Of a DNA stretch of 64,000 nt, positions 46,102-55,905 are shown in pieces. This DNA is from Azohydromonas sediminis (lineage in GTDB: Bacteria; Pseudomonadota; Gammaproteobacteria; Burkholderiales; Burkholderiaceae_C), in the NCBI RefSeq assembly GCF_003574675.1, contig NZ_QOAZ01000004.1:99317-163316 (forward strand), in the 5' to 3' direction. The position numbers and the translations under genes are program-made. The notes below the pieces were generated by a model. It was given only the letters and a program-made list of their open reading frames with translations. It was not told where the DNA came from and did not search any database. Each line of letters opens with the position of its first letter. The first letter of the stretch is position 1.

Positions 46102-46833
46102 ATGGCGCAGACCCACTTCGGCTTCGAGAGCGTCGACGAGCGCGAGAAGGCGCAGCGCGTGCGCGGCGTCTTCGACTCCGTCGCGCCGAAGTACGACCTG
46201 ATGAACGACCTGATGTCGCTCGGCCTGCACCGGGCATGGAAGGCGTACACGGTCGCGGTGGCCGACGTGCGCGAGGGTCAGCAGGTGCTCGACATCGCCG
46301 GCGGCACCGGCGACCTCGCGCGCGCGTTCGCGCGCAAGGTCGGCGCCAGCGGCTGCGTCGTGCACACCGACATCAACCTCGCGATGCTGACCACCGGGCG
46401 GGACCGCCTGCTCGACGAAGGCCTGGCGCTGCCCACCGTCGTCTGCGACGCCGAGCGGCTGCCGTTTCCCAGCGACCGCTTCGACGTCGTCAGCGTCGCC
46501 TTCGGGCTGCGCAACATGACGCACAAGGAGCTCGCGCTCGCCGAGATGGCGCGCGTGCTCAAGCCGGGCGGGCGGCTGCTGGTGCTCGAGTTCTCGAAGG
46601 TCGCCAAGCCGCTCGAGAAGGTCTACGACTGGTACTCGTTCAACGTGCTGCCTCGGCTCGGCCAGTGGGTCGCCGGCGACGCCGACAGCTACCGCTACCT
46701 CGCCGAGTCGATCCGCATGCACCCCGACCAGGCGACGCTCAAGGCGATGATGAAGGCCGCCGGCTTCGGCCACGTCGACGTGCACAACCTCACCGGCGGC
46801 GTCGTCGCGCTGCACGTGGGCATCAAATGCTGA
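46102..46833 (+). CDS. ubiE: Ubiquinone/menaquinone C-methyltransferase UbiE
   Basis: The 243-residue SAM-dependent methyltransferase methylates the ring carbon of the demethylated quinone precursor. It shows [25 protein letters not shown], the SAM site [30 protein letters not shown] and [14 protein letters not shown], all UbiE signatures. It begins 8 bases after DUF971. Normally the next genes in this conserved group are a Tim44-like gene, ubiJ and ubiB; here a PPIase lipoprotein gene overlaps the ubiE end instead. Confidence 0.96.
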   Translation: MAQTHFGFESVDEREKAQRVRGVFDSVAPKYDLMNDLMSLGLHRAWKAYTVAVADVREGQQVLDIAGGTGDLARAFARKVGASGCVVHTDINLAMLTTGRDRLLDEGLALPTVVCDAERLPFPSDRFDVVSVAFGLRNMTHKELALAEMARVLKPGGRLLVLEFSKVAKPLEKVYDWYSFNVLPRLGQWVAGDADSYRYLAESIRMHPDQATLKAMMKAAGFGHVDVHNLTGGVVALHVGIKC

Positions 46834-47726
46834 CGCCGCGCGCGGTGGCCGCGCTGCTCGCGGTGGCCGCGCTGCTGGCTGGCTGCGGCGACCCGACGAA
46901 GAAGGAACGCGCCGCGCAGCCGGTGGCCGCGCGCGTCAACGGCGAGGCGATCACGGTGCCGCAGATCGACCTCGTGCTGCAGCAGCAGCCCGGCCTGCGG
47001 CCGCCGCAGACCGACGCCGCCGCGCGCGTCGTGCTCGAGCGGCTGATCCACCAGCAGCTCGCGGTGCAGCGCGCCGCCGAGCTCAAGCTCGAGCGCGACC
47101 CGCGCGTGCAGCTGCAGCTCGACGCCGCGCGGCGCGAGGTGCTCGCGCGCGCCTACGCCGAGCACGTCGGCGCGGCCGCCGCCAAGCCCACCGACGACGA
47201 GATCCGCCGCTACCACGACGAGCACCCGTGGCTGTTCGCGCAGCGGCGCATCTACCAGCTGCAGGAGTTCGCCGTCGAGGCGCGACCCGATCAGCTCGAC
47301 GCGCTGCGCGCGCAGCTCGAGGCCACGCGTCAGACCGGCGAGTTCGTCGAGTGGCTGCGCGCCAACGGCTACCGCTTCGTCGCGACGCAGGCGGTGCGCC
47401 CGGCCGAGCAGCTGCCACCGGCGGTGGCGAAGGCGATCGCGGCGCTCGACGACGGGCAGGCCCTCTTCAGTGTCGCACCCGGCGGCGTGCAAATCGTCGT
47501 GCGCGCCGGCTCGCGCGAGCAGCCCCTCGACTTCGACGCGGCGCGCCCGGCGATCGAGCAGCGCATGCTCGCCGAGCGGCGCCGCGCGCTGGTGCGCGAC
47601 GACCTGCTCGCGCAGCGGCAGAAAGCCCGGGTCGAGTACGTCGGTGCGTTCGCCGCGTCACCGCCGCCGGCCGTCGACCCGGCCGCCAGCGACGTGCTGC
47701 CCGAGGCGTCGGCGCCGGCGCGCTGA
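46827..47726 (+). CDS. EpsD-family peptidyl-prolyl cis-trans isomerase lipoprotein
   Basis: The 299-residue protein has a lipoprotein signal with lipobox LAGC (Cys20), then the SurA/parvulin-like N-domain: [21 protein letters not shown] and [15 protein letters not shown]. The next part [21 protein letters not shown] leads into a parvulin-like segment, but the classical PPIase core is short and divergent. Related EpsD proteins are encoded in exopolysaccharide clusters and are thought to help fold secreted or outer-membrane export components. It overlaps ubiE by 7 bases and converges with manC, a sugar-nucleotide gene, which supports a polysaccharide role. Confidence 0.8.
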   Translation: MLTPRAVAALLAVAALLAGCGDPTKKERAAQPVAARVNGEAITVPQIDLVLQQQPGLRPPQTDAAARVVLERLIHQQLAVQRAAELKLERDPRVQLQLDAARREVLARAYAEHVGAAAAKPTDDEIRRYHDEHPWLFAQRRIYQLQEFAVEARPDQLDALRAQLEATRQTGEFVEWLRANGYRFVATQAVRPAEQLPPAVAKAIAALDDGQALFSVAPGGVQIVVRAGSREQPLDFDAARPAIEQRMLAERRRALVRDDLLAQRQKARVEYVGAFAASPPPAVDPAASDVLPEASAPAR

Positions 47727-47742
47727 ACGGCCGCGGTACGCG

Positions 47743-49191
47743 TCAGCGGCGGCCGTAGGTGTCTTCGAAGCGCACGATGTCGTCTTCGCCGAGGTAGCTG
47801 CCCGACTGCACCTCGACGATTTCGAGCGGCACCTTGCCCGGGTTGGCCAGGCGGTGCACCTCGCCGAGCGGGATGTAGGTGCTCTGGTTCTCGGTCAGCA
47901 GGATCTTCTTTTCGCCGACGGTGACCTCGGCGGTGCCCTTGACGACGATCCAGTGCTCGGCGCGGTGGTGGTGCATCTGCAGGCTCAGGCTCGCGCCGGG
48001 CTTGACCATGATGCGCTTGACCTGGAAGCGCGGGCCGTCGTCGATGCTGTCGTACCAGCCCCACGGGCGGTGCACCTTGCGGTGCAGCGCCTGCTCGCCG
48101 CGCTGCTCGGCGCCCAGCCGCTCGACGACTTTCTTGACGTCCTGGCTGCGCGCACGGCTGGCCACGAGGACGGCGTCGGCCGTTTCGACGACGACGACGT
48201 CGTCGACGCCGATCACGCTGACGAGCCGGCTGCTCGCGTGCACCAGCGTGTTGCGGCTGTCGGTGACGATCGCATCGCCGACCGTCGCGTTGCCGGCCGC
48301 GTCCTTCGGCAGCACCTGCCACACCGCGTCCCACGCGCCGAGGTCGTTCCAGCCGGCGTCGAGCGTGACCATGCGGATCGCGGTGCCGCTGCCCGGGCAG
48401 CGCTCCATCACGGCGTAGTCGACCGACTCGGCCGGCACCGCGGCGAACTCGGCCGCACCCGGGCGCACGAAGCGGTCGTCGCGGCGGCGCGCGTCCCACG
48501 CGGCGCGCGTGGCCGCTGCGATGTCGGGGCGGAAGCGCTCGAGCGCGGCGAGCCAGGCGCTCGCGCGCAGCACGAACATGCCGGCGTTCCAGAAGTAGCC
48601 GCCCTCGGCGAGGTAGCGGCGCGCGGTCTCGGCGTCGGGTTTCTCGACGAAGGCGGCGACGTCGAACGCGCCGCCGTCGCCGGCCGGCGCGCCGGCGCGG
48701 ATGTAGCCGTAGCCGGTCTCGGGGCGCGTCGGCGCGACGCCGAGGATCACGATGTCGCCCGCGGCCGCGCGCTGCGCCGCGGCGCGCAGCGCGCGCGTGA
48801 AGGCAGCGTCGTCGGTGACGGTCTGGTCGGCCGGTGTCACGACGAGCACCGGGTCGGCGCCGCCGTCGAGGGCGGCCAGCGCGGCCAGCGTGAGCGCCGG
48901 CGCCGTGTTGCGCCCGGCCGGCTCGAGCAGCACGGCGCCGGGCTCGAGCCGGCATTCGCGCAGCTGGTCGAGCACGAGGAAGCGGTGCTCCTCGTTGCCG
49001 ACCACCAGCGGCGGCGCCACCGCGACGCCGTCGCCGGCCAGCGCCGCCAGGCGCTTGGCGGCCTGCTGGAACAGGCTGTCGTTGCCGGCGAGCACGAGGA
49101 ACTGCTTCGGGTAACCGGCGCGCGACAGCGGCCACAGCCGCGTGCCGGAGCCGCCGGCCATCACGACGGGCTGGACGGGGATCGTGTTCAT
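47743..49191 (-). CDS. manC: Mannose-1-phosphate guanylyltransferase / mannose-6-phosphate isomerase
   Basis: The 482-residue bifunctional enzyme makes GDP-mannose. Residues 7-300 form the nucleotidyltransferase domain, with VVMAGGSGTRLWPLSR and FVEKPDAETARRYL. Residues 370-482 form a type II PMI cupin, with RPWGWYDSIDDGPRFQVKRI, LQMHHHRAEHW and ENQSTYIPLGEVHRLAN. GDP-mannose feeds exopolysaccharide, O-antigen or fucose/rhamnose derivatives. The start overlaps the galE stop in ATGA, so galE-manC form one leftward operon, inserted among ubiquinone genes. Confidence 0.95.
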   Translation of the reverse strand: MNTIPVQPVVMAGGSGTRLWPLSRAGYPKQFLVLAGNDSLFQQAAKRLAALAGDGVAVAPPLVVGNEEHRFLVLDQLRECRLEPGAVLLEPAGRNTAPALTLAALAALDGGADPVLVVTPADQTVTDDAAFTRALRAAAQRAAAGDIVILGVAPTRPETGYGYIRAGAPAGDGGAFDVAAFVEKPDAETARRYLAEGGYFWNAGMFVLRASAWLAALERFRPDIAAATRAAWDARRRDDRFVRPGAAEFAAVPAESVDYAVMERCPGSGTAIRMVTLDAGWNDLGAWDAVWQVLPKDAAGNATVGDAIVTDSRNTLVHASSRLVSVIGVDDVVVVETADAVLVASRARSQDVKKVVERLGAEQRGEQALHRKVHRPWGWYDSIDDGPRFQVKRIMVKPGASLSLQMHHHRAEHWIVVKGTAEVTVGEKKILLTENQSTYIPLGEVHRLANPGKVPLEIVEVQSGSYLGEDDIVRFEDTYGRR

Positions 49192-50210
49192 GGGGTCGAG
49201 GCGTAGCCGTTCGGGTTGCGCTGCTGCCAGCGCCAGCTGTCGGCGCACATGCGTGCGAGGTCGTGCTTGGCGCGCCAGCCGAGCAGTTCGGCGGCCAGCG
49301 TCGGGTCGGCCCAGCACGCGGCGACGTCGCCCGGGCGGCGCGCGACGATCTCGTACGGGATGGTGCGACCGCTGGCGCGCTCGTAGGCGTGCACGACCTC
49401 GAGCACGCTGTGCCCGCGGCCGGTGCCGAGGTTGACGGTGAACGAGCCCGGCGCGTCGAGCAGGCGCTGCAGCGCCGCGACGTGGCCTTCGGCGAGGTCG
49501 ACGACGTGGATGTAGTCGCGCACGCCGGTGCCGTCGGGCGTCGGGTAGTCGTTGCCGAAGACCTGCAGCTTCGCGCGCCGGCCCACCGCGACCTGCGCGA
49601 CGTAGGGCATCAGGTTGTTCGGCGCCTCGCGCGGGTCCTCGCCGATCAGCCCCGACTCGTGCGCGCCGACGGGGTTGAAGTAGCGCAGGCACGCGGTCTG
49701 CCACGCCGGCTCGGCGCGGCCGAGGTCGCGCAGCACCTGCTCGCCGATCAGCTTGGTCTGGCCGTAGGGGTTGGTCGCGGCGAGCGGGAAGTCCTCGCGG
49801 ATCGGCAGCGTGGCCGGCTCGCCGTAGACGGTGGCGCTCGAGCTGAACACGAAGCGCCGCACGCCGTGGCGCAGCATCGCCTGGCACGTCGTGACCAGCC
49901 CGCCGACGTTGTTCGCGTAGTAGTCCAGCGGCCGTGCCACCGACTCGCCGACCGCCTTGTGCGCGGCGAAGTGCACGACGGCGTCGATGCGGTGGCGGGC
50001 GAACACGCCGTCGAGCGCGGCGGCGTCGCACACGCTGGCCTGCTCGAACTCGCAGCGCGCGCCGGTCAGCCGCTGCAGCCGCGCGAGCACCTCAGGCGAG
50101 CTGTTGGCGAAGTTGTCGACGCCGACGACGGCAAAGCCCGCCGCGTGCAGCGCTAGCCAGGTGTGCGAGGCGATGTAGCCGGTGGCACCGGTCAGCAGGA
50201 TCGTCGTCAT
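49188..50210 (-). CDS. galE: UDP-glucose 4-epimerase GalE
   Basis: The 340-residue SDR enzyme interconverts UDP-glucose and UDP-galactose. It shows the NAD-binding motif [14 protein letters not shown], in which the usual third glycine of GxxGxxG is Ala. Catalytic residues are Ser/Thr in [12 protein letters not shown] and the YGQTK pair (YxxxK). The ending has YASTP after [15 protein letters not shown], as in GalE. Start chosen at 50210; no good Shine-Dalgarno is visible. It is the promoter-proximal gene of galE-manC and is divergent from ubiJ. Confidence 0.93.
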   Translation of the reverse strand: MTTILLTGATGYIASHTWLALHAAGFAVVGVDNFANSSPEVLARLQRLTGARCEFEQASVCDAAALDGVFARHRIDAVVHFAAHKAVGESVARPLDYYANNVGGLVTTCQAMLRHGVRRFVFSSSATVYGEPATLPIREDFPLAATNPYGQTKLIGEQVLRDLGRAEPAWQTACLRYFNPVGAHESGLIGEDPREAPNNLMPYVAQVAVGRRAKLQVFGNDYPTPDGTGVRDYIHVVDLAEGHVAALQRLLDAPGSFTVNLGTGRGHSVLEVVHAYERASGRTIPYEIVARRPGDVAACWADPTLAAELLGWRAKHDLARMCADSWRWQQRNPNGYASTP

Positions 50211-50305
50211 GGGGGAGGTGGTCGGCGCCGCGCTCGGTGGGCGCCGCCGCATTGTCCACAACGGGCGGCCGCGCCGGGACGACCGGATGCGGGGTGGGCG
50301 CTGCC

Positions 50306-50318
50306 TACAATCCGTGCA
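50306..50318 (+). promoter_or_regulatory. -10 box placed for a leaderless ubiJ transcript
   Basis: TACAAT (50306-50311, 5 of 6 to TATAAT) ends 6 bases before the ubiJ ATG at 50318, so transcription would start at or next to the start codon. No Shine-Dalgarno sequence is present. The -35 region is not well conserved. A similar TACGAT (60288-60293) stands in the same position before the exonuclease gene. Confidence 0.4.
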
Positions 50319-50860
50319 TGCTTCACGCGCTCGCCTCGCTCGTCGCCCCGGCCATGATGGAGCGGCTGACGCTGGCCATCAACCACGTGCTCGCCGCCGA
50401 GCCGGCGGCCACGCAGCGGCTGGCCGCGCACCGCGGGCGCACGGTGCACGTCTACCTCGAGCGCTGGCCGTCGCTGCTGCCGCCACCGCCGCGGCTGGCG
50501 TTCGCCGTCACGCCGGCGGGGCTCGTCGAATGGCAGGCCGAGGGCCTCGCCGAGCCGGACCTGCACGTGCACGTCGATGCGTCGAACCCGGCGCTGCTCG
50601 GCGCGCGCGTGCTGCTCGGCGACACGCCGGGCGTCGAGATCGCCGGCGACGCGGCGCTCGCCGCCGACGTGCACTGGGTCATCGACAACGTGCGCTGGGA
50701 CGCCGAGGCCGACCTCGAGCGCCTGTTCGGTGCGCGCGTCGCGCACGACCTGGCGCGCGCCGGCTCGGCGCTGGCGCGCGCGCTGCGCACGGCCGTGCGC
50801 ACCGGCGTCGACCTGGCCACGCGCCTGAAGCCCGGTGGCGCCGAGCGCGGCGGCCCATGA
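50318..50860 (+). CDS. ubiJ: Ubiquinone biosynthesis accessory factor UbiJ (SCP2 domain)
   Basis: The 180-residue protein has an SCP2-like lipid-binding domain ([13 protein letters not shown] at residues 16-28, then [21 protein letters not shown]), and a helical C-terminal part ([18 protein letters not shown]) typical of UbiJ. UbiJ with UbiK organises the soluble complex that carries ubiquinone intermediates. The stop overlaps the ubiB start in ATGA, as in most proteobacteria. In E. coli ubiE, ubiJ and ubiB are adjacent; here galE-manC and the PPIase gene separate ubiE from ubiJB. Confidence 0.9.
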   Translation: MLHALASLVAPAMMERLTLAINHVLAAEPAATQRLAAHRGRTVHVYLERWPSLLPPPPRLAFAVTPAGLVEWQAEGLAEPDLHVHVDASNPALLGARVLLGDTPGVEIAGDAALAADVHWVIDNVRWDAEADLERLFGARVAHDLARAGSALARALRTAVRTGVDLATRLKPGGAERGGP

Positions 50861-52410
50861 GGCAGTTCGCGCGACTGGTCTTCATCGTCTACACCGTCCT
50901 GCGCTTCGGGCTGGACGACATCGCGCTGTCGGGGTTCCGCCAGCGCTGGGTGCGGCTGCTGGCGCGCGTGATCACGGTCGGCCGCCGCCTCGACGAGCCG
51001 CGCGGCGTGCGGCTGCGGCGCGCGCTCGAGCGGCTCGGGCCGATCTTCGTGAAGTTCGGCCAGGTGCTGAGCACGCGCCGCGACCTGCTGCCGCCCGACA
51101 TCGCCGACGAGCTCGCCAGGCTGCAGGACCGCGTGCCGCCGTTTCCGAGCGCGCAGTCGCGCGCGCTCGTCGAGCGCGCGTTCGGCCGCCCGATCGAGCA
51201 GGTGTTCGCGCGCTTCGACGCCGAGCCGGTGGCCAGCGCGTCGATCGCGCAGGTGCACTTCGCGCAGCTGCTCGACGGGCGCGAGGTCGCGGTCAAGGTG
51301 CTGCGCCCGGGCATGCTCGCCGTCATCGACGACGACCTCGCGCTGCTGCACCGGCTGGCGCGCTGGGTCGAGCGCGTCTCGGTCGACGGACGGCGCCTGA
51401 AGCCGCGCGAGGTGGTGGCCGAGTTCGACGGCTACCTGCACGACGAGCTCGACCTCGTGCGCGAGGCGGCCAACGCCGCGCAGCTGCGGCGCAACATGCA
51501 GGGGCTGAACCTGGTGCTGATCCCCGAGATGATCTGGGAGCTGTGCACGCCGGGCGTGATCGTGATGGAGCGCATGAACGGCATCCCGATCAACCAGGTG
51601 CAGCGCCTGCGCGACGCCGGCGTCGACTTCAAGAAGCTCGCGCGCGACGGCGTGACGATCTTCTTCACCCAGGTATTCCGCGACGGCTTCTTCCACGCCG
51701 ACATGCACCCGGGCAACATCCAGGTTTCGGTCGCGCCGGCCACGTTCGGGCGCTACATCGCGCTGGACTTCGGCATCGTCGGCACGCTGACCGACTTCGA
51801 CAAGGACTACCTGGCGCAGAACTTCATCGCCTTCTTCCGCCGCGACTACAAGCGCGTGGCCGAGCTGCACGTCGAAAGCGGCTGGGTGCCGCCGTCGACG
51901 CGCGTCGACGCGCTCGAGTCGGCGATCCGCGCGGTGTGCGAGCCGTACTTCGACCGCCCGCTCAAGGAGATCTCGCTGGGCAACGTGCTGATGCGGCTGT
52001 TCCAGACCTCGCGGCGCTTCAACGTCGAGATCCAGCCGCAGCTCGTGCTGCTGCAAAAGACGCTGCTCAACATCGAGGGGCTCGGGCGCGAGCTCGACCC
52101 CGATCTGGACCTGTGGAGCACGGCCAAGCCGTTCCTCGAGCGCTGGATGGACGAGCAGGTCGGCTGGCGCGGCTTCCTCGCGCGCCTGGGCAACGAGGCG
52201 CCGCGCTACGCGCACCTGCTGCCCGAGCTGCCGCGGCTGGTGCACCGGTCGCTGCAGCAGCGCGCCGGCGACCCGGTGCCGCTGCTGCGCGAACTGCTCG
52301 CCGAGCAGCGGCGCACGCGCCGGCTGGTGCAGTCGGTGGTGCTGGCCGTCGCCGGCTTCGTCACCGGTGCGGTGCTGACGCAGGCCTGGCTGCACTGGCT
52401 GCGCGGCTGA
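50857..52410 (+). CDS. ubiB: Ubiquinone biosynthesis atypical kinase/ATPase UbiB
   Basis: The 517-residue ABC1/ADCK protein has [16 protein letters not shown] (KxGQ motif, near residue 66), [22 protein letters not shown], and [12 protein letters not shown] with DFGIVG as nucleotide/metal sites. A C-terminal membrane segment ([19 protein letters not shown]) ends the chain. UbiB is needed for aerobic ubiquinone synthesis, probably by extracting lipid precursors from the membrane. It is followed by a hairpin with T run at 52464. Confidence 0.96.
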   Translation: MRQFARLVFIVYTVLRFGLDDIALSGFRQRWVRLLARVITVGRRLDEPRGVRLRRALERLGPIFVKFGQVLSTRRDLLPPDIADELARLQDRVPPFPSAQSRALVERAFGRPIEQVFARFDAEPVASASIAQVHFAQLLDGREVAVKVLRPGMLAVIDDDLALLHRLARWVERVSVDGRRLKPREVVAEFDGYLHDELDLVREAANAAQLRRNMQGLNLVLIPEMIWELCTPGVIVMERMNGIPINQVQRLRDAGVDFKKLARDGVTIFFTQVFRDGFFHADMHPGNIQVSVAPATFGRYIALDFGIVGTLTDFDKDYLAQNFIAFFRRDYKRVAELHVESGWVPPSTRVDALESAIRAVCEPYFDRPLKEISLGNVLMRLFQTSRRFNVEIQPQLVLLQKTLLNIEGLGRELDPDLDLWSTAKPFLERWMDEQVGWRGFLARLGNEAPRYAHLLPELPRLVHRSLQQRAGDPVPLLRELLAEQRRTRRLVQSVVLAVAGFVTGAVLTQAWLHWLRG

Positions 52411-52463
52411 GCGCGCCTGCGCCGGCGCGGCGCGGGGCAGGGGGGTTGAAACCGGCGGCGGGG

Positions 52464-52490
52464 CCTCGAAATGTAGAATTCGAGGTTTTT
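52464..52490 (+). terminator. Terminator-like hairpin after ubiB
   Basis: CCTCGAA (52464-52470) and TTCGAGG (52479-52485) form a 7-bp stem with loop ATGTAGAA and are followed by TTTTT. It would end the ubiJB message. The same bases contain TAGAAT (52474-52479), which could be a -10 for the downstream fmdB transcript, with TTGAAA 22 bases upstream (too far for a normal -35), so the site may have either or both roles. Confidence 0.5.
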
Positions 52491-52587
52491 CAGCCGTGCC
52501 GCTGCCGCGCGTGGTGGCGGGCGCTGAACGGCCCGACAGTCCCCATCACCCCAACCCCGGCGCGCGAGCGCCGGCAGGAGTTGCATC

Positions 52588-52893
52588 ATGCCCATCTACG
52601 CCTACCGCTGCTCGTCCTGCGGCCACGCGAAGGACGTGCTGCAGAAGATCTCCGACCCCGTGCTGACCACCTGCCCGTCCTGCGGCGCCGAGACCTTCGC
52701 CAAGCAGGTGACGGCCGCCGGCTTCCAGCTCAAGGGGTCGGGCTGGTACGTGACCGACTTTCGCGGCGGCAGCGGCGGCGCGTCGGCCAAGCCCGCCGAC
52801 GGCGCGGCCGCCGGCGAATCCAAGCCGGCCACCGCCACGAGCGACGCCGGCGCGGCGTCCGGCGGCTGCGGCGCCTCGTGCGGCTGCGCCTGA
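52588..52893 (+). CDS. FmdB-family zinc-ribbon regulatory protein
   Basis: The 101-residue protein begins MPIYAYRCSSCGHAKDVLQK and has two CxxC knuckles (CSSC and CPSC, residues 8-35), the FmdB/CxxC_CxxC_SSSS zinc-ribbon. The second half is low-complexity, ending GGCGASCGCA. The family was named for a putative formamidase regulator; function is otherwise unknown. It lies in the conserved ubiB-fmdB-DUF502-aspS order. Confidence 0.88.
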   Translation: MPIYAYRCSSCGHAKDVLQKISDPVLTTCPSCGAETFAKQVTAAGFQLKGSGWYVTDFRGGSGGASAKPADGAAAGESKPATATSDAGAASGGCGASCGCA

Positions 52894-52976
52894 ACGCGGC
52901 GCGGCGCGGCCCGGCACCGACGCGGCCTGCCGCACCGCCTGCCCCGCACCCCCCGACCGCCCGCTGAAGGCCCGAC

Positions 52977-53639
52977 GTGAAGCGGTTTCTCGTCGCCGGC
53001 GTGCTCGTGTGGCTGCCGCTGGCCATCACGGTGTACGTGCTGCTGTGGCTCGTCGGCCTGATGGACGGCGTCTTCGGCGCGCTGCTGTCGGCGGTGGCGG
53101 CCATCGCGCCGGCGAGCGCGCAGTCGGGCATCGAGCGGCTGCGCGACTGGCCCGGGCTCGGCGTCGTCGTCGTGTTCGTGCTGCTGCTGGCCACCGGCAT
53201 CTTCGCGACCAACTTCTTCGGCCAGTGGTGGCTGCGCCAGTGGGACCGGCTCGTCGGCAAGATTCCGATCGTCAAGTCGATCTACAGCTCGGTCAAGCAG
53301 GTCTCGGACACGCTGTTCTCGAGCAGCGGGCAGGCGTTTCGCGAAGCGGTGCTGGTGCAGTACCCGCGCGCCGGCGCGTGGACGATCGCCTTCGTGACCG
53401 GCAAGCCCGGCGGCGAGGTCGCCGAGCACCTGCCAGGCGACTATCTGAGCATCTACGTGCCGACGACGCCGAACCCGACGTCGGGCTTTTTCCTGATGCT
53501 GCCGCGCGCCGACGTGATCGAACTCGACATGAGCGTCGATGCGGCGCTGAAGTACATCATCTCGATGGGCGTCGTCGTGCCGGCCGCCGCGCCGGGCGCT
53601 GCGCCCAAGCTGCCGCTGGCGCGTACCCCGGCCGGCTGA
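52977..53639 (+). CDS. DUF502 inner-membrane protein
   Basis: The 220-residue protein has two strong membrane helices (about 5-28, [20 protein letters not shown], and 58-80, [20 protein letters not shown]). A conserved cytosolic or periplasmic domain follows, with [20 protein letters not shown] and a C-terminal [30 protein letters not shown]. These are DUF502 features; no biochemical role is established. The start is GTG at 52977, with GAAGG 6-10 bases upstream; it follows fmdB and precedes aspS by 88 bases. Confidence 0.88.
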   Translation: MKRFLVAGVLVWLPLAITVYVLLWLVGLMDGVFGALLSAVAAIAPASAQSGIERLRDWPGLGVVVVFVLLLATGIFATNFFGQWWLRQWDRLVGKIPIVKSIYSSVKQVSDTLFSSSGQAFREAVLVQYPRAGAWTIAFVTGKPGGEVAEHLPGDYLSIYVPTTPNPTSGFFLMLPRADVIELDMSVDAALKYIISMGVVVPAAAPGAAPKLPLARTPAG

Positions 53640-53727
53640 GCGCGCGGTCCGTGGCCGTGCCGCGCCCCGCGCCGAACCCCGGCTGCCCGATTCCCCACGA
53701 ACCACCCCGACCCGGAGCCTCCATCCC

Positions 53728-55512
53728 ATGAGAACCAGCTACTGCGGCCTCGTCAGCGACGCCCTGATGGGCCAGACCGTGACCCTGATGGGCTGGGCGC
53801 ACCGCCGGCGCGACCACGGCGGCGTGATCTTCATCGACCTGCGCGACCGCGAAGGCATCGTGCAGGTCGTCTGCGACCCCGACCGGCCGCAGACGTTCGC
53901 CACCGCCGAAGGCGTGCGCAACGAGTTCTGCCTGAAGGTCGTCGGCGTCGTGCGCGCGCGTCCCGCCGGCACCGAGAACGCGAACCTCGTCAGCGGCAAG
54001 GTCGAGGTGCTCGCGCACGAGCTCGAGGTGCTCAACCCGAGCGTGACGCCGCCGTTCCAGCTCGACGACGACAACCTCAGCGAAACGGTGCGCTTGACGC
54101 ACCGCGTGCTCGACCTGCGCCGCCCGCAGATGCAGAAGAACCTGATGCTGCGCTACCGCGTCGCGATGGAGGCGCGCAAGTTCCTCGACGAGCACGGCTT
54201 CATCGACATCGAGACGCCGATGCTCACCAAGAGCACGCCCGAGGGCGCGCGCGACTACCTCGTGCCCAGCCGCGTGCACGACGGCATGTTCTTCGCGCTG
54301 CCGCAGTCGCCGCAGCTGTTCAAGCAGCTGCTGATGGTCGCCGGCTTCGACCGCTACTACCAGATCACGAAGTGCTTCCGCGACGAGGACCTGCGCGCCG
54401 ACCGCCAGCCCGAGTTCACGCAGATCGACATCGAGACCTCGTTCCTCGGCGAGGACGAGATCCGCGCGCTGTTCGAGGGCATGATCCGCCGCGTGTTCCA
54501 GCGCGCGCTCGGCGTCGAGCTGCCGGCGTACCCGGTGATGACGTACGCCGAGGCGATGCACCGCTTCGGCAGCGACAAGCCCGACCTGCGCGTCAAGCTC
54601 GAGTTCACCGAGCTGACCGACGTGATGGCCGATGTCGAGTTCAAGGTCTTCTCGGGACCGGCCACGACCCCGGGCGGGCGCGTGGCCGCGCTGCGCGTGC
54701 CCGGCGGCGGCGAGATGAGCCGCGGCGAGATCGACGGCTACACCGAGTTCGTCAAGATCTACGGCGCCAAGGGGCTGGCGTGGATCAAGGTCAACGACCT
54801 CGCGAAGGGCCGCGAGGGGCTGCAAAGCCCGATCGTCAAGAACCTGCACGACGCGGCGATCGCCGCGGTCCTGCAGCGCACTGGTGCGGCCAACGGCGAC
54901 CTGATCTTCTTCGGTGCCGACAAGGCCAAGGTCGTCAACGACGCGCTGGGCGCGCTGCGCACCAAGATCGGCCACAGCGAGTTCGGGCGCGCGAAGGGCC
55001 TGTTCGAGGACCGCTGGGCGCCGCTGTGGGTCGTCGACTTCCCGATGTTCGAGTACGACGAGGACGAGGGCCGCTGGAACGCGATGCACCACCCGTTCAC
55101 GTCGCCGAAGGACGGCCACGAGGACCTGATGGACAGTGACCCGGGCGCCTGCCTGGCCAAGGCCTACGACATGGTGCTCAACGGCTGGGAGCTCGGCGGC
55201 GGCTCGGTGCGCATCCACCGCGCCGACGTGCAGCGCAAGGTGTTCAAGGCGCTGAACATCAGCGACGAGGAGGCGCGGGCGAAGTTCGGCTTCCTGCTCG
55301 ACGCGCTGCAGTACGGCGCGCCGCCGCACGGCGGGCTCGCGTTCGGGCTGGACCGGCTCGTCACGCTGATGACGCGCGCCGAGTCGATCCGCGACGTGAT
55401 CGCGTTCCCGAAGACGCAGCGCGCGCAGTGCCTGCTGACCGGCGCACCGAGCCCGGTCGACGAGAAGCAGCTGCGCGAGCTGCACATCCGGCTGCGCAAT
55501 CCGCGCAGCTGA
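53728..55512 (+). CDS. aspS: Aspartate-tRNA ligase
   Basis: The 594-residue class II synthetase has an N-terminal OB-fold anticodon-binding domain ([40 protein letters not shown] seen in parts). The catalytic core follows, with motif 2 [20 protein letters not shown] near residue 218 and motif 3 [13 protein letters not shown] near the end, plus a bacterial insertion domain. Length is normal (about 590-600). Whether it is discriminating or also charges tRNA-Asn cannot be read here. It lies upstream of nudB in this conserved group, but a toxin-antitoxin pair separates them. Confidence 0.97.
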   Translation: MRTSYCGLVSDALMGQTVTLMGWAHRRRDHGGVIFIDLRDREGIVQVVCDPDRPQTFATAEGVRNEFCLKVVGVVRARPAGTENANLVSGKVEVLAHELEVLNPSVTPPFQLDDDNLSETVRLTHRVLDLRRPQMQKNLMLRYRVAMEARKFLDEHGFIDIETPMLTKSTPEGARDYLVPSRVHDGMFFALPQSPQLFKQLLMVAGFDRYYQITKCFRDEDLRADRQPEFTQIDIETSFLGEDEIRALFEGMIRRVFQRALGVELPAYPVMTYAEAMHRFGSDKPDLRVKLEFTELTDVMADVEFKVFSGPATTPGGRVAALRVPGGGEMSRGEIDGYTEFVKIYGAKGLAWIKVNDLAKGREGLQSPIVKNLHDAAIAAVLQRTGAANGDLIFFGADKAKVVNDALGALRTKIGHSEFGRAKGLFEDRWAPLWVVDFPMFEYDEDEGRWNAMHHPFTSPKDGHEDLMDSDPGACLAKAYDMVLNGWELGGGSVRIHRADVQRKVFKALNISDEEARAKFGFLLDALQYGAPPHGGLAFGLDRLVTLMTRAESIRDVIAFPKTQRAQCLLTGAPSPVDEKQLRELHIRLRNPRS

Positions 55513-55597
55513 GCGCGGCACACGGCCGGTGGGGTCGCCGCCCGCGCGCTGGCGCTGCGGCGCGCCGCGCGGCAGCGGTGTACGATCGATGGCCAGA

Positions 55598-55605
55598 TTA
55601 GCTAA
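55598..55605. promoter_or_regulatory. Candidate antitoxin operator palindrome
   Basis: TTAGCTAA is an 8-bp perfect palindrome in an AT-rich patch just before the antitoxin ATG, and TGTACG/TACGAT (55580-55586) precedes it as a possible -10. Phd/YefM antitoxins autorepress through short palindromes near the start of their operon, so this position is suitable. The sequence does not match the best-known TGTACA core, so confidence is low. Confidence 0.35.
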
Positions 55606-55618
55606 CGGGCTGCCTGCC

Positions 55619-55900
55619 ATGCCGACGAGCGTCACCGCCACCGAAGCCAAGAACCGTCTCGGGCAGGTGCTCGAGCGTTCGCAGCGCGAGCCGGTGTTCA
55701 TCGAGAAGGCCGGGCGGCCGTACAGCGTCGTGATCTCGAGCGAGCGCTACGCGCAGCTGCTGCGTGCCGAGCAGATGCCGGCTGTCTCGGGCCACGACGC
55801 CGGTGCCGCGTTCTACGAGAAGTACAAGGACTGGGTCGACGAGCAGAACCGCCTGGTCGATCGCTTCGGCATCCCTGGCGAAGAATTCCGCCCTTGGTGA
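55619..55900 (+). CDS. Chimeric antitoxin: Phd/YefM-type N-terminus, CcdA-like C-terminus
   Basis: The 93-residue protein starts VTATEAKNRLGQVLERSQ then FIEKAGRPYSVVIS, the DNA-binding and dimer domain of Phd/YefM antitoxins (residues 4-50). After a linker, its tail has N-R-L-V-x-x-x-G at 77-84 and ends EEFRPW. That spacing of N-R-x-V-x3-G-x6-R-x-[F/W] is the pattern of CcdA antitoxin tails that wrap CcdB; F-plasmid CcdA ends RDW. The next gene, 5 bases later, encodes a CcdB toxin, not Phd's usual Doc or YoeB. An ATG at 55589 is an alternative start, but it lies too close to the -10-like TACGAT. Confidence 0.8.
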   Translation: MPTSVTATEAKNRLGQVLERSQREPVFIEKAGRPYSVVISSERYAQLLRAEQMPAVSGHDAGAAFYEKYKDWVDEQNRLVDRFGIPGEEFRPW

Positions 55901-55905
55901 CGGGC

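Noticed and set aside
52446..52479. Promoter TTGAAA...TAGAAT upstream of fmdB
   Set aside because: The spacer is 22 bases, too long for sigma-70; the same bases form a hairpin with a T run, better explained as a terminator.
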